64,000 nt of DNA from Pacificimonas aurantium (GCF_020092905.1 NZ_JAGSGB010000004.1:124001-188000); one strand, 5' to 3'; positions 27,427-36,350 are shown, counted from the first letter of the stretch. Translations and numbers: made by a program. The notes: a model not told the origin generated them from the sequence alone.

Positions 27427-27457
27427 AGATACGCTCCAACCTTGGGGAGGGGCGTAC

Positions 27458-27859
27458 ATGAACGAGTTATTCTACCCGCTGACATCGCTTGGCGTGCTGG
27501 CCGTGGTTATTGCCTATGCCTACGCGATGATCATGGTGGGCCGCGCGCGCGGAAAATATGAAGTGAAGGTGCCTGCCACGACCGGGCCCGACGGGTTCGT
27601 GCGTGCCTTCCGCGCTCACCAGAACTCGCTCGAGCAGATCGTGGTCTTCCTGCCGCTCGTCGCCATCCTGTCCGCGCTCTACGGCGATCTTGCGGGCGGA
27701 ATCTACGCGTTCATATTCGCCCTCGGCCGGTTCCTGTTCGTGCGCGGATATAACATCGCTGCCGAAAAGCGCGTCCCGGGGTTCATGATCGGCCTGGTGG
27801 CCAATCTCCTTGCGCTAATCGCCTGCCTGGTCGGGATCGTGGTCCAGCTGGTTGCCTGA
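27458..27859 (+). CDS. MAPEG-family membrane protein
   Basis: 133-residue protein with four hydrophobic helices and the MAPEG pattern: RAFRAHQNSLEQIVVFLPL (loop 1, RxxxNxxE type) and GRFLFVRGYNIAAEKRVPGF. Eukaryotic members are glutathione-dependent transferases and leukotriene synthases; bacterial function is mostly unknown. GGGGAGGGG precedes the ATG at 27458. It follows copB by 31 bases on the same strand and could be its operon tail, though no link to copper is known. Confidence 0.82.
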   Translation: MNELFYPLTSLGVLAVVIAYAYAMIMVGRARGKYEVKVPATTGPDGFVRAFRAHQNSLEQIVVFLPLVAILSALYGDLAGGIYAFIFALGRFLFVRGYNIAAEKRVPGFMIGLVANLLALIACLVGIVVQLVA

Positions 27860-27886
27860 CCGCGCCGCATCTGAGCTCGCGAACCT

Positions 27887-28558
27887 TCAGATCCCGCGAA
27901 ACTCGGCAAATTCCTCGAGCGGAGCCCGGGCAGCCTCGAGCTGGTTGACCGCAGCCTCGGGATCCTTCCGGCCAATGGCCATGCCGGTGAACAGCATATG
28001 CTCTTCGGGGGTGCCCAGAAACTCCGAGATCGACTTCGGGTAGACCGCCCAGCATTCCTGCGGACAGCTGTCGAGGCCGGCCTCCCGCAGCAGCAGCATG
28101 ACGTTCTGCAGATACATGCCGAGGTCGGACCATTGCGGCGGCCCCATGTTCCGGTGAACATAGCAGAACAGCGCAAGCGGCGCTCCGAAGAACCTGAAAT
28201 TATTGGCGAACCACTGCAGCCGCTGCGCCTTGTCCTCACGCGGGATGCCGAGCCGCGCATACATGTCCTCGCCCACCTGGAACCGGCGCGCCCGGTACGG
28301 GTCGGCGAGCTCCTTCGGATAGATGTCATATTCGGTTTCCTCACCGCGCGGGTTTTCCGCCACTTTCCCGGCCATGATGTTCTTCAGACTGTCGAGATCG
28401 CTGCCGCCCACGACGTGGATGTGCCAAGGCTGCAGATTGCCGCCCGACGGCGCGCGCGCCGCCTTGGTCAGGATTTCGCGGATCAGATCACCGTCGACCG
28501 GTTCATCGAGGAATCCGCGCACAGAGCGGCGGCTGGCAATGGCTTCGCTGACATTCAT
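27887..28558 (-). CDS. Nitroreductase-family FMN oxidoreductase
   Basis: 223-residue cytosolic flavoprotein of the nitroreductase superfamily. The FMN phosphate-binding RRSVRGFL at the N-terminus, the segment APSGGNLQPWHIHVV and the C-terminal IGRKDPEAAVN are typical. It would reduce nitroaromatics, quinones or related compounds with NAD(P)H, but the natural substrate is not predictable. Single gene, convergent with the MAPEG gene and divergent from pgsA. Confidence 0.85.
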   Translation of the reverse strand: MNVSEAIASRRSVRGFLDEPVDGDLIREILTKAARAPSGGNLQPWHIHVVGGSDLDSLKNIMAGKVAENPRGEETEYDIYPKELADPYRARRFQVGEDMYARLGIPREDKAQRLQWFANNFRFFGAPLALFCYVHRNMGPPQWSDLGMYLQNVMLLLREAGLDSCPQECWAVYPKSISEFLGTPEEHMLFTGMAIGRKDPEAAVNQLEAARAPLEEFAEFRGI

Positions 28559-28619
28559 GGCTGATTCCTAACCTGATTTCTTGTGGCTCATTCCCGCTTT
28601 CCCTAGGGACATAATTCAG

Positions 28620-29177
28620 ATGACGAGCCTGCCAAACCTGCTGACCCTGTCGCGGCTGTTTGCCGTACCCATCTTGGTGATCTGCATGTGGCAGGCAGGA
28701 TGGCTGGGCTATCTGATCGCGTACATCCTGTTCTGCCTTGCCGGCGCGACCGACTATCTGGACGGCTATCTGGCCCGGTCGCAGGGGACGGTATCCAAAC
28801 TGGGCCAGTTTCTCGATCCCATCGCCGACAAGATCATGGTCGGCGCAACGATCGTGATGCTGATCGAGAACGACATCGTCGACGGCTATGCCACCATCGC
28901 GGCTCTTATCATCCTGCTGCGCGAGATCATCGTATCGGGACTGCGCGAGTTTCTGGCCGGCGTACAGGTCTCCGTGCCGGTCAGTCGGCTGGCGAAGTGG
29001 AAGACCGCATTCCAGATGATCGCGCTCGGCGCGCTGATCCTGGAGGGCTTCGCCATGCGCGTGATGCCCGCCCTGCCCGCCTGGGAAGTCGGCATCGTCT
29101 GCCTGTGGCTCGCAGCCGCGATGACCACCATTACCGGCTATGACTATCTGCGCGCCGGTCTGAAGCACATGGTGTAA
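28620..29177 (+). CDS. pgsA: CDP-diacylglycerol--glycerol-3-phosphate 3-phosphatidyltransferase
   Basis: 185-residue inner-membrane enzyme that makes phosphatidylglycerol phosphate, the precursor of phosphatidylglycerol and cardiolipin. The CDP-alcohol phosphotransferase motif reads DYLDGYLAR then GQFLDPIADK, supplying the metal-binding aspartates. Start SLPNLLTLSRLFAVP matches PgsA proteins. The gene ends two bases before moaD, forming pgsA-moaD-moaE, an order frequently seen in alphaproteobacteria directly after uvrC. Here uvrC is 6 kb upstream. Confidence 0.94.
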   Translation: MTSLPNLLTLSRLFAVPILVICMWQAGWLGYLIAYILFCLAGATDYLDGYLARSQGTVSKLGQFLDPIADKIMVGATIVMLIENDIVDGYATIAALIILLREIIVSGLREFLAGVQVSVPVSRLAKWKTAFQMIALGALILEGFAMRVMPALPAWEVGIVCLWLAAAMTTITGYDYLRAGLKHMV

Positions 29178-29178
29178 C

Positions 29179-29436
29179 ATGCGAATCGAGCTGCACTATT
29201 TCGCAAGCACCAGAGACGCTATCGGCCGCGAGAGCGAACAGCGCGAATTCGGTCCGGAGGTTCGCACGGTCGCGGACGTGATCGCTGCGCTCGAAGGCGA
29301 AGATGCAGCCTATCGGGAGGCGTTCGCCGATCCCTCCCGCCTGCGTTTCGCACTGGATCATGTGTTTGTCGGGCTCGACGCCGAGCTTGCCGACGACAGC
29401 GAGCTGGGAATCTTCCCTCCCGTCACGGGCGGCTGA
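29179..29436 (+). CDS. moaD: Molybdopterin synthase sulfur-carrier subunit
   Basis: 85-residue ubiquitin-fold protein ending in the essential Gly-Gly (PPVTGG), which is adenylated and thiocarboxylated to carry sulfur for molybdopterin. Start RIELHYFASTRDAIG is typical. It is placed between pgsA and moaE with one- or two-base gaps, so the three are likely one transcript. Confidence 0.92.
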   Translation: MRIELHYFASTRDAIGRESEQREFGPEVRTVADVIAALEGEDAAYREAFADPSRLRFALDHVFVGLDAELADDSELGIFPPVTGG

Positions 29437-29437
29437 G

Positions 29438-29893
29438 GTGCCGCCGACGATTGCCTGCCGCGTACAGGAGCGACCGTTCGACAGCGCGGCCGAACTCGAG
29501 CTGCTCGAAACAAATAGCGACGGAGAGGCAGGCGCCGTGGTCAGCTTCACGGGGCTGGTCCGTGGGCAACCGGGCAGCAAACTCGAATTGCAGCACTATC
29601 CCGGCATGACGCAGCGGCAGATGGAGAGCATTGCCGGCGAGGCGGCGCGCCGGTTCGAGCTGATAGCAGGAACCGTCATTCACAGGCATGGCATTCTGCA
29701 GGCGGGTGCACCGATCGTCTTCGTGGGGGTCAGTTCTCGTCACCGGGCCGCAGCGTTCGACGGCGCGCGCTTCCTCATGGACTGGCTGAAGACCAGGGCC
29801 CCCTTCTGGAAGCGCGAGATCGCCGCGGATGGAACCGCGCACTGGGTGGAGGCACGCACTTCGGACGACGAGGCTGCCGCAAGCTGGGACTGA
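29438..29893 (+). CDS. moaE: Molybdopterin synthase catalytic subunit
   Basis: 151-residue enzyme that, with MoaD thiocarboxylate, adds two sulfurs to precursor Z (cyclic pyranopterin monophosphate) to form molybdopterin. Motifs: GAVVSFTGLVRG, HRHG (as IHRHGILQAG), and DWLKTRAPFWKRE with the catalytic lysines. The start is a GTG one base after the moaD stop; no ATG is available before the conserved region. Other molybdenum-cofactor genes are not in the window. Confidence 0.92.
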   Translation: MPPTIACRVQERPFDSAAELELLETNSDGEAGAVVSFTGLVRGQPGSKLELQHYPGMTQRQMESIAGEAARRFELIAGTVIHRHGILQAGAPIVFVGVSSRHRAAAFDGARFLMDWLKTRAPFWKREIAADGTAHWVEARTSDDEAAASWD

Positions 29894-29920
29894 GGGCGGC
29901 GGCATCCGTGCTCAGCCCGC

Positions 29921-32089
29921 CTACTGCTCGGGACCAAGTTCCTCGTAAGTCTCAAGCGCTTCACGCCACTCGTCCTCGAAATCTTCGAGCTGCTCTTCGC
30001 GCTCTTCCGAGAGGTCGCGCATCCGGTCCACCTCGCGCTCGATCTGGTCGGCGGCGGCATCCGCGCTCAGCTCGCCGCGCATGACCCGTTCCAGGAGACG
30101 GCGGCCCGCATCAGAATCGCCGGCGATCAGATCGCCGATATCGCCGATGATCGCCATGCCCCGGTCGCGCTCCTCGCGGGCAGCTTCTTCTTCCGCGCGC
30201 TGCCGCGCCGCCACTGCCGCGCGGCGTCTTGCCCGTTCTTCCGCCGCGCGCGCCTCTGGCGACGCGGCCAGCACGAACTGCCGCCAGATATCGGCGGGGA
30301 CGTTGGAGCCCGTAACGCCGTTCGTCGGGCTGTTGTCGTCATTGCCGACCCACACGCCCACCACGAGGCCGGGAACGAAGCCGATGAAGACGGCATCGCG
30401 GTTGTCCTGCGTCGTACCCGTCTTCCCGTAGGCATTGATAGCAAGGTTCACGCGGCGGCCGGTGCCGCGCTCCATGACGGCGTGAAGAAGACGCAGCATG
30501 TCTTCCTGCTCGCCAAGCCGCCCGCCCTTCCGGCCAAGCGCACGGCCGAGCCTGGCTCCGAAGCTCTCATCCTCGGCTTCCTCGATGCCATAAGGCTCGA
30601 CCGGATAGCGGCCCGCTGCCACAGCCGCATAGGCTGCCGTCATCTCGAGGAGCGTCGTCGAAGAGGACCCGAGCGCGATGGTAAGGTCGTCGCCCAAATC
30701 GCTCTCCACGCCGAGATCGCGGGCGGCCTTTTTCACCGCCCCGACGCCGACCCGGTCGGCGATCCGCGCAGCGGCAACATTCGAGGATTTGGCGAACGCC
30801 TCCTCCAGCGTGATCGGTCCGGAATATCCGTCATTATAGTTGCTGGGTGTCCAGTCGCCGAGCTGGACGGGCGCATCCTCGACCATGCTGTTCGGGTTCA
30901 TGCCCTCCCTCATCGCCGCAAGATAGACGAACAGCTTGAAGGCGCTGCCCGACTGCCGCTTCGCCTGCACGGCGCGGTTAAAGGCACTGGTTTCATAATC
31001 CGTGCCGCCGACCATCGCGAGGATACGGCCGTCCGGACGCATGGCGACCAGCGCCCCCTGCGTCGCGGAGGAGGACTTCAGCCGGTCGGTCAGGATCCGC
31101 TGCGCCGCCTTTTGCATGTCGAAATCGAGCGTCGTGCGAACGCGGGTTTCGCCGTAGCCCGCGCGCAGCCGCTCCTTGGCCTTCGGCGAAATCCAGTCGG
31201 CAAAATAGGACCCGACAGGCAGATTTTCCCGCCCCGGGTTCATCTGCGCCTTACGCGCAGCGTTCCATTCCGAATCGGTGATCAGCTCCTGCTCCTTCAT
31301 CGCCGCGATAACGAGCTTTCCGCGCTCGCGCGCCGCCTCGTAATTCTGCGTTGGCGCCAGGCGCGAGGGAGCCTTCATCAGCCCCGCGAGCATTGCGGAT
31401 TCGCCGAGCGTGAGGTCGCCCGGAACTTTCGAGAAATAGGTCATTGAGGCGGCGCGAAGACCCCAGGCGCCTTCGCCGAAATAAACGCTCGACAGATAGC
31501 GTTCGAGGATCTCCTCCTTGGTCAGCCAGAGCTCCAGCCACAGGGCGATGACCGCTTCCTGTGCCTTGCGCCAGAGCGACCGCTCGTTTGACAGGAAGGC
31601 CGTCTTGGCAAGCTGCTGGGTAATGGTACTGCCGCCCTGCACGACGCCGCCCTCCTGGACGTTCGTGAAGGCAGCGCGGGCGATGCCAACCGGATCGATG
31701 CCCCAATGGCCCCAGAAGCGCCGGTCCTCGATCGCGACAAAGGCGTTGTAGACGTGCGGCGGCAGTTCCGCGAGGTCGACGGGCTCCGCCTTGTACTGGC
31801 CCCGCCGCGCGATGGGGGTGCCGTCCGAGGCCTCGAGCACGATGGCCGGCTCTTCCAACGGCTCCAGCGCCTTTCCGAGCGGTGCGGTCCAGGCGAGGAT
31901 GCCAAACAGAAGTAGCAGCGCCAGCGCAGCACCGGCGGCGCCGCGAAGGGCATAACGCCGCCATTTCGGCGGCTCCGCTGCCATGGCGTCGTCATCGGCA
32001 TAGTCTAAATCGTCGCCAGCCCCCGCGAACGGGTCGTCCGGGGCTTGTGCGGCATCATCCTGTGGGCGGGAAAAGAAACGGCGAAACAT
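29921..32089 (-). CDS. Bifunctional penicillin-binding protein 1 (transglycosylase/transpeptidase)
   Basis: 722-residue class A PBP that polymerises and cross-links peptidoglycan in the periplasm. It has an acidic cytoplasmic N-terminus, one anchor near residues 50-68, a GT51 transglycosylase with AIEDRRFWGHWGID (catalytic Glu) and GGSTITQQLAK, then a transpeptidase with SGSAFK (SxxK, nucleophile Ser), SSN (SxN) and GKTGTT (KTG). The last 110 residues are a highly charged Glu/Arg coiled coil with alanine-rich heptads (AAEERARRRAAVAARQRAEEEAA), not part of either enzyme domain. It is closer to the PBP1A/MrcA or PbpC-like class than to PBP1B; the exact subclass is left open. Confidence 0.92.
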   Translation of the reverse strand: MFRRFFSRPQDDAAQAPDDPFAGAGDDLDYADDDAMAAEPPKWRRYALRGAAGAALALLLLFGILAWTAPLGKALEPLEEPAIVLEASDGTPIARRGQYKAEPVDLAELPPHVYNAFVAIEDRRFWGHWGIDPVGIARAAFTNVQEGGVVQGGSTITQQLAKTAFLSNERSLWRKAQEAVIALWLELWLTKEEILERYLSSVYFGEGAWGLRAASMTYFSKVPGDLTLGESAMLAGLMKAPSRLAPTQNYEAARERGKLVIAAMKEQELITDSEWNAARKAQMNPGRENLPVGSYFADWISPKAKERLRAGYGETRVRTTLDFDMQKAAQRILTDRLKSSSATQGALVAMRPDGRILAMVGGTDYETSAFNRAVQAKRQSGSAFKLFVYLAAMREGMNPNSMVEDAPVQLGDWTPSNYNDGYSGPITLEEAFAKSSNVAAARIADRVGVGAVKKAARDLGVESDLGDDLTIALGSSSTTLLEMTAAYAAVAAGRYPVEPYGIEEAEDESFGARLGRALGRKGGRLGEQEDMLRLLHAVMERGTGRRVNLAINAYGKTGTTQDNRDAVFIGFVPGLVVGVWVGNDDNSPTNGVTGSNVPADIWRQFVLAASPEARAAEERARRRAAVAARQRAEEEAAREERDRGMAIIGDIGDLIAGDSDAGRRLLERVMRGELSADAAADQIEREVDRMRDLSEEREEQLEDFEDEWREALETYEELGPEQ

Positions 32090-32341
32090 CGCTGTTATAT
32101 TTGTCTATGACAGCATGAACTGCAAGCCAGACCGATCGTCCTTTGTCCTTTCAGGTCGCCCCGGTGGTGTGACGGCGAGCGGATCACGCAGAAGGCCTTG
32201 ATTCGGCGCGTTGCCGCGCTGCGATTTTCACGGATGGCCGGGCAGTGGCGGAATGCTTGACTTTGCAACGAACCGGGGCGCAGTCTCGCCGCGAATTCGG
32301 AGCGTCTGCGGAGGGCAGCGCGCAGAGGGGGAATAACTGAT

Positions 32342-33754
32342 ATGGCCGGTTCGCACCGCTTGTCCTGCGTCCAGAAACCTTTCGGCGGGGCGCTTTCGGC
32401 TGTCTCCGCCCTGCTACTGCTATCGGCCGCGCAGCCGGGGCACGCACAGAGCCCAGCAGAGGAGTATGTCTCGAACCTGCGCGCGGAAGAGGTGGCGTCA
32501 CCCGAGATTCCGGACATCATGCCGCTGCGCAAGCGCGCGAAGATCCGCGATGCCTGGCTGGCCGAGAGGCTCGATAGCGTGGTGCCCGAACTGATGCGCG
32601 AGAACGGCGTCGACATGTGGGTGCTGATCGCGCGGGAATATCTCGAAGACCCCGTCGTTTCGACCATGCTGAACGCCACCAGCATGCGCGCCCGCCGCCG
32701 CACGATCCTGGTCATCCACGATCCGGGCGAGGGCCAGCCTCTGGAACGGCTGACGGTCAGCCGCTACGGCCTCGGCGGTCTGTTCGAGCCGGCCTGGGAT
32801 CCGGAAAGCCAGCCCGACCAGTGGCAAGCGCTCGCCGACCTCATAGAGGAGCGCGACCCTGAGAAGATCGCCATCAACACCTCGCCGCTGACCGCCTTCG
32901 GCGACGGCCTGACGCTCAGCCAGTTCAACGGCATGATGGAGGCACTTCCAGAACGCTATCGCAGTCGGACGGTCTCGGGGGAAAACCTTGCGGTGGGTTG
33001 GCTGGAGACGCGCATCCCGGCCGAGATGGAGCTCTATCCGCACGTCGTCCGCACCGCGCACGCGATCCTGGCGCAGGGGCTGTCACGCGATGTCATCACC
33101 CCCGGCGTAACGACGACTGCGGACGTCCAATGGTGGTACCGCGAGAAGATCGCCGAACTGAAGCTGCAGACCTGGTTCCACCCCTCCGTCCACGCCATTC
33201 GTGAAGGCGAAGAGGAAGAACTGAGCGGCGACGCGGTCATCCAGCCCGGCGACCTGATCTGGACCGACTTCGGCATCGTCTATCTGGGTCTCAATACCGA
33301 CACGCAGCACCTCGCCTACGTCCTGAAGCCCGGCGAAACCGAAGCGCCGCAGGGGCTGCAGGACGGGCTCGCCGCGGCGAACGCGGTCCAGGACGTGCTG
33401 ACCGCCGCCTTCGAGAGCGGTCTCAGTGGCAACCAGATACTCGAAATCGCACGCGAGGAGGCGATCTCGAAGGGTCTGACGCCGAGCATCTACTCGCATC
33501 CCATCGGTTTTCACGGGCACGGCGCCGGCACGACGATCGGGTTCTGGGACAATCAGGGACCGAGCGAAAAGGGCGACTATCTGCTTCGCCCGAACGTCGC
33601 CTTCTCGATCGAACTGAACGCCGTCCATCCGGTACCGGAATGGGGCGGCCAGGAGGTTACGTTCAAGACCGAGGAAGACGCCTTTTTCGACGGCGAGGAA
33701 GTCCACTATATCGACGGCCGCCAGACCGCGCTGCGCCTGATCCCGTCCGACTGA
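32342..33754 (+). CDS. Exported M24-family metallopeptidase (Xaa-Pro aminopeptidase-like)
   Basis: 470-residue protein with a signal peptide (cleaved near GHAQ), followed by a creatinase-like N-terminal domain and a pita-bread peptidase domain. All five metal ligands can be matched: Asp in WTDFG, Asp in LNTDTQ, His in IGFHGHG, Glu in FSIELN and Glu in the VTFKTEED segment. It probably removes N-terminal residues before proline, or splits X-Pro dipeptides, in the periplasm. Ribosome site GGGGGAA precedes the ATG. It is followed 27 bases later by a second M24 gene. Confidence 0.85.
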   Translation: MAGSHRLSCVQKPFGGALSAVSALLLLSAAQPGHAQSPAEEYVSNLRAEEVASPEIPDIMPLRKRAKIRDAWLAERLDSVVPELMRENGVDMWVLIAREYLEDPVVSTMLNATSMRARRRTILVIHDPGEGQPLERLTVSRYGLGGLFEPAWDPESQPDQWQALADLIEERDPEKIAINTSPLTAFGDGLTLSQFNGMMEALPERYRSRTVSGENLAVGWLETRIPAEMELYPHVVRTAHAILAQGLSRDVITPGVTTTADVQWWYREKIAELKLQTWFHPSVHAIREGEEEELSGDAVIQPGDLIWTDFGIVYLGLNTDTQHLAYVLKPGETEAPQGLQDGLAAANAVQDVLTAAFESGLSGNQILEIAREEAISKGLTPSIYSHPIGFHGHGAGTTIGFWDNQGPSEKGDYLLRPNVAFSIELNAVHPVPEWGGQEVTFKTEEDAFFDGEEVHYIDGRQTALRLIPSD

Positions 33755-33781
33755 CGCATTTGAGATTGAAAGGGGAAAGCG

Positions 33782-35052
33782 ATGAGCATTCGTCTGGAAC
33801 GCAGGCAGGTCATGGGACTGGGTATGTTCGGCGCAGCCGCGCTCGCCCTACCTTCCGCCGCCAGAGCCGCGGCACGGACAGCCGACGCACAGACGGCCGC
33901 AGGTAGCCGCCTTGGTGCCCGCCCTGCCCCATTGCCCCGGCGGAGCGCGAGGCGAGGCTGCAGAAGGCGAGCAATATGCTCCAGGCGCGCGGAGATGGCG
34001 CTTTGGTCGTCGAAGCGGGAAGCACGCTCAACTATTTCACCGGCGTGCAGTGGCGTAGCGAGCGGCTGACGGCCGCCGTCATCGGCGCCGACGGCTCGGT
34101 GCTGATCGTCACTCCCGGGTTCGAAGAGCCGTCCATTCGCGAAATGCTCGTGGTCCCTGCCGAGGTGCGCGTCTGGCAGGAGGATGAAAGCCCGGCGAAG
34201 CTGATCCATGACTGGCTTGGGGAAAAGGGACTGGCCGCCCGGCCGCTCGCGGTCGACGAAACGGTGCGATTCTTTGCGATCGACGCCCTTCAGGCGCTCG
34301 ACGCCGACCGGCGCATCGTCAACGGCGCGCCGGTGGTCAATGCGCTGCGCATGCGCAAGTCTCCGGCTGAACTGGCGCTTATGCAGCATGCCAACGACAT
34401 CACGGCAGCGGCCTACGCGGCCACGGGCGCGCAAATCGAGCGCGGCATGACCGGCGCCGACATCGACGCGATCATGACGTCCGAACTGGTCGGACGCGGC
34501 GGATCCGGCCCATCCGGCAGCACGATGGTTGGCCCGGGAAGCGCGTTGCCGCACGGGTCGAAGGTGGTGGAGAAAGTCGGGCCGGGTCAGGTTATCCTGA
34601 TGGACTGGGGCTGCGGCGTGGACGGATACCGCTCCGACATTTCGCGCACCTGCGTCTTCGGCGAGCCCACCGCGCGCCAGCGGGAGGTGTTCCAGACTAT
34701 GCGAAAGGGTCAGGACATCGCCATGAAGGCGGCCCAGATCGGCACCCCTGCCGGACGTGTCGACGATGCGGTGCGCGCTTATTACGAGAGCCTCGGCTGG
34801 GGGCCCGGCTACCGTCTTCCCGGCCTGTCGCATCGCACCGGGCACGGCATCGGTCTCGACGTCCACGAGCCCGTGAATCTCGTCCACGGCGAAACCGAAC
34901 CGCTCGCTGCCGGTATGTGCTTCTCGAACGAGCCCGGCCTGTACATTCCCGGTGAGTTCGGCGTCCGGCTGGAAGACTGTTTCTACATGACCGAGGAAGG
35001 CCCGAAATTCTTCACGACGCCGCCGCCCAGCCTCGACCAGCCGTTCGTCTGA
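33782..35052 (+). pseudogene. M24-family metallopeptidase with apparent -1 frameshift near its N-terminus
   Basis: The ATG at 33782 (after AAGGGGAAAG) opens a Tat-like signal (LERRQVMGLGMFGAAALALP). The catalytic part continues in a different frame: from about 33934 it reads APAEREARLQKAS and on to a full peptidase domain with Asp (LMDWG), Asp (YRSDISR), His (RTGHGIG), Glu (FSNEPG) and Glu (RLEDCF). Total length 1271 is one short of a codon multiple. One base added in the C-runs at 33927-33930 or 33935-33938 would restore a 423-residue protein. The catalytic part alone could start at the internal ATG 33976 but would lack a signal. Sequencing error, a recent mutation and programmed frameshifting all remain possible. 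Confidence 0.8.
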
Positions 35053-35067
35053 CCTGCAAAGGACAGT

Positions 35068-35142
35068 TGGTGGGCCCGGAGGGATTCGAACCCCCAACCA
35101 AGCCGTTATGAGCGGCCAGCTCTACCATTGAGCTACAGGCCC
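35068..35142 (-). tRNA. tRNA with CAU anticodon (probably tRNA-Ile2; elongator tRNA-Met possible)
   Basis: 75 bases including an encoded CCA. The acceptor stem GGGCCTG/CGGGCCC, D-stem GCTC/GAGC, anticodon stem GGCCG/CGGCT with loop CTCATAA, and T-arm GGGGG-TTCGAAT-CCCTC all pair. The CAU anticodon is shared by initiator and elongator Met and by the lysidine-modified tRNA-Ile2. The first acceptor pair is G-C, so it is not an initiator. The anticodon arm followed by TTGG resembles E. coli ileX, hence the Ile2 preference. Confidence 0.92.
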
Positions 35143-35161
35143 CACCGCCGATGCCCGCGCT

Positions 35162-36190
35162 CTAGGCCTCCGCCGCCCGGTCTTCAAGCGCGGGGCCGTC
35201 GCCCGACTGGCGAAAGCAGGTGGCTATGAACTCTTCGACACCGATGGGTTCCGCGCCGAGTTCTCCGAGCTTCCCCAGAACCGAATCGAACCAGGCAAAA
35301 AACGCCTTCAGATCGGCCTCGTCGCGCACATAGGGCGTATTTCCCGGTTCGACCGACGGCGAGTGGAAAGAGATGGAGATGATCGGCGTGTTCGCCTCGA
35401 TCAGATGCTCCACCGCTTCGACCGCCTCACGCGCGGGGATGCCTTCGGGCGTCAGCGCAATGCGGCTGAGCAGCCGCCCACGCGACAGCAGCCCGTTCAG
35501 GTGGGGCACCTTCTCCGCCAGCCTGAATGCCGATTCCCCGAACCCGCGCAGTCCGCCGGTAAAGGTGGAACTGAGCGGCAGTTCCAGCAATCGCCGTTCC
35601 GGCCCGGTCCAATAGGGCAAGGGCGCGATCTTCCTGAAGTTCGGCCCGCCTTCCGGGCGGTAGTCGAAATAGGGCCGCACGGAGACGTCGAGTTTGTAGC
35701 CCGCTTCATCGAGCAGCGCCTCTGTATTGGGGCCGACGCCGTAGCGGCCGGCCCTGTAGACGACCGGCCGGTCCCCGAAGCGGTCCGCAATCGCCTCCGT
35801 CAGCGCGCCGATCTTCGAGCGCTCGAGCGTACGCGGTAGATTGCCGGGAAAGCTGTTCGCCGCACTTACCGCCTCGACGAAGGGCGGGTTCACCCAGGGG
35901 TGGAGCTGGGCGCCGATTGTGGCGGTCCCGTCCGCCTTGAAGCCCGACAATACGTCGACGGCCTCGTCGTTCGCGGTGACCGGATAGTCGACAAGATAGG
36001 CTGGACGCGCGCCGAACCCGGTCATCAGTTCGTGAATGTCGGGAAGCGCCTTCACGGCCTCCACGCTCGTCGAGTCGCGGCGTCGAGGTTTCGACCAGTC
36101 GAACTCCTCCTCCGTATCCACGAAGATCAGGTAGCGGGGACGCCAGTCCGAAGGGAAGCGCACATAGAGGTTTTCGGACGGTCGAAGCAT
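35162..36190 (-). CDS. WalW-like polysaccharide-deacetylase-fold protein
   Basis: 342-residue cytosolic-looking protein (no signal peptide) with a start YLIFVDTEEEFDW, then LHPWVNPPF and VYRAGRYGVG, which correspond to the Asp, His and Arg motifs of NodB-type deacetylases. The later ISFHSPSVEPGNTPYV supplies another conserved His. Similar proteins in sphingomonads are annotated WalW and sit in exopolysaccharide clusters, but no glycosyltransferase lies nearby. The Asp-Glu-Glu run replaces the usual D-D pair, so metal-dependent deacetylation is likely but unproven. No good ribosome site precedes the ATG at 36190; a structured leader lies upstream. Confidence 0.72.
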   Translation of the reverse strand: MLRPSENLYVRFPSDWRPRYLIFVDTEEEFDWSKPRRRDSTSVEAVKALPDIHELMTGFGARPAYLVDYPVTANDEAVDVLSGFKADGTATIGAQLHPWVNPPFVEAVSAANSFPGNLPRTLERSKIGALTEAIADRFGDRPVVYRAGRYGVGPNTEALLDEAGYKLDVSVRPYFDYRPEGGPNFRKIAPLPYWTGPERRLLELPLSSTFTGGLRGFGESAFRLAEKVPHLNGLLSRGRLLSRIALTPEGIPAREAVEAVEHLIEANTPIISISFHSPSVEPGNTPYVRDEADLKAFFAWFDSVLGKLGELGAEPIGVEEFIATCFRQSGDGPALEDRAAEA

Positions 36191-36238
36191 GCGCCGATCA
36201 GCATAACCCCGTGGGATCGCAAGGGAAGAGGCGATGGG

Positions 36239-36350
36239 GGGCTCCCGGCTAGGGGAGGGAGGGAGGAGAAGCCGGGAGCCCGTAGTATCGAAGTCCGCTG
36301 GGAGGAGGTGCGGAGGTCGATATCGTTTGGCGCGGACTGTGCCGTTCGCC
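36239..36350 (-). ncRNA. Candidate cuckoo/CcsR-like small RNA with CCUCCUCCC motif
   Basis: Read on the minus strand, a 7-bp stem (AGTCCGC, 36332-36338, with GCGGACT, 36292-36298) encloses a loop holding CCTCCTCCC (36300-36308). It is followed by a perfect 12-bp stem (GGGCTCCCGGCT with AGCCGGGAGCCC, ends 36281 and 36239) whose 19-base loop is C-rich and contains CTCCTCCC. TATGAT at 36358-36363 would be a -10 element placing the start near 36350. Two hairpins exposing anti-Shine-Dalgarno motifs are the hallmark of the cuckoo (CcsR) sRNAs. No T-run closes it, and it could instead be the 5' leader of the downstream deacetylase gene. Confidence 0.45.
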
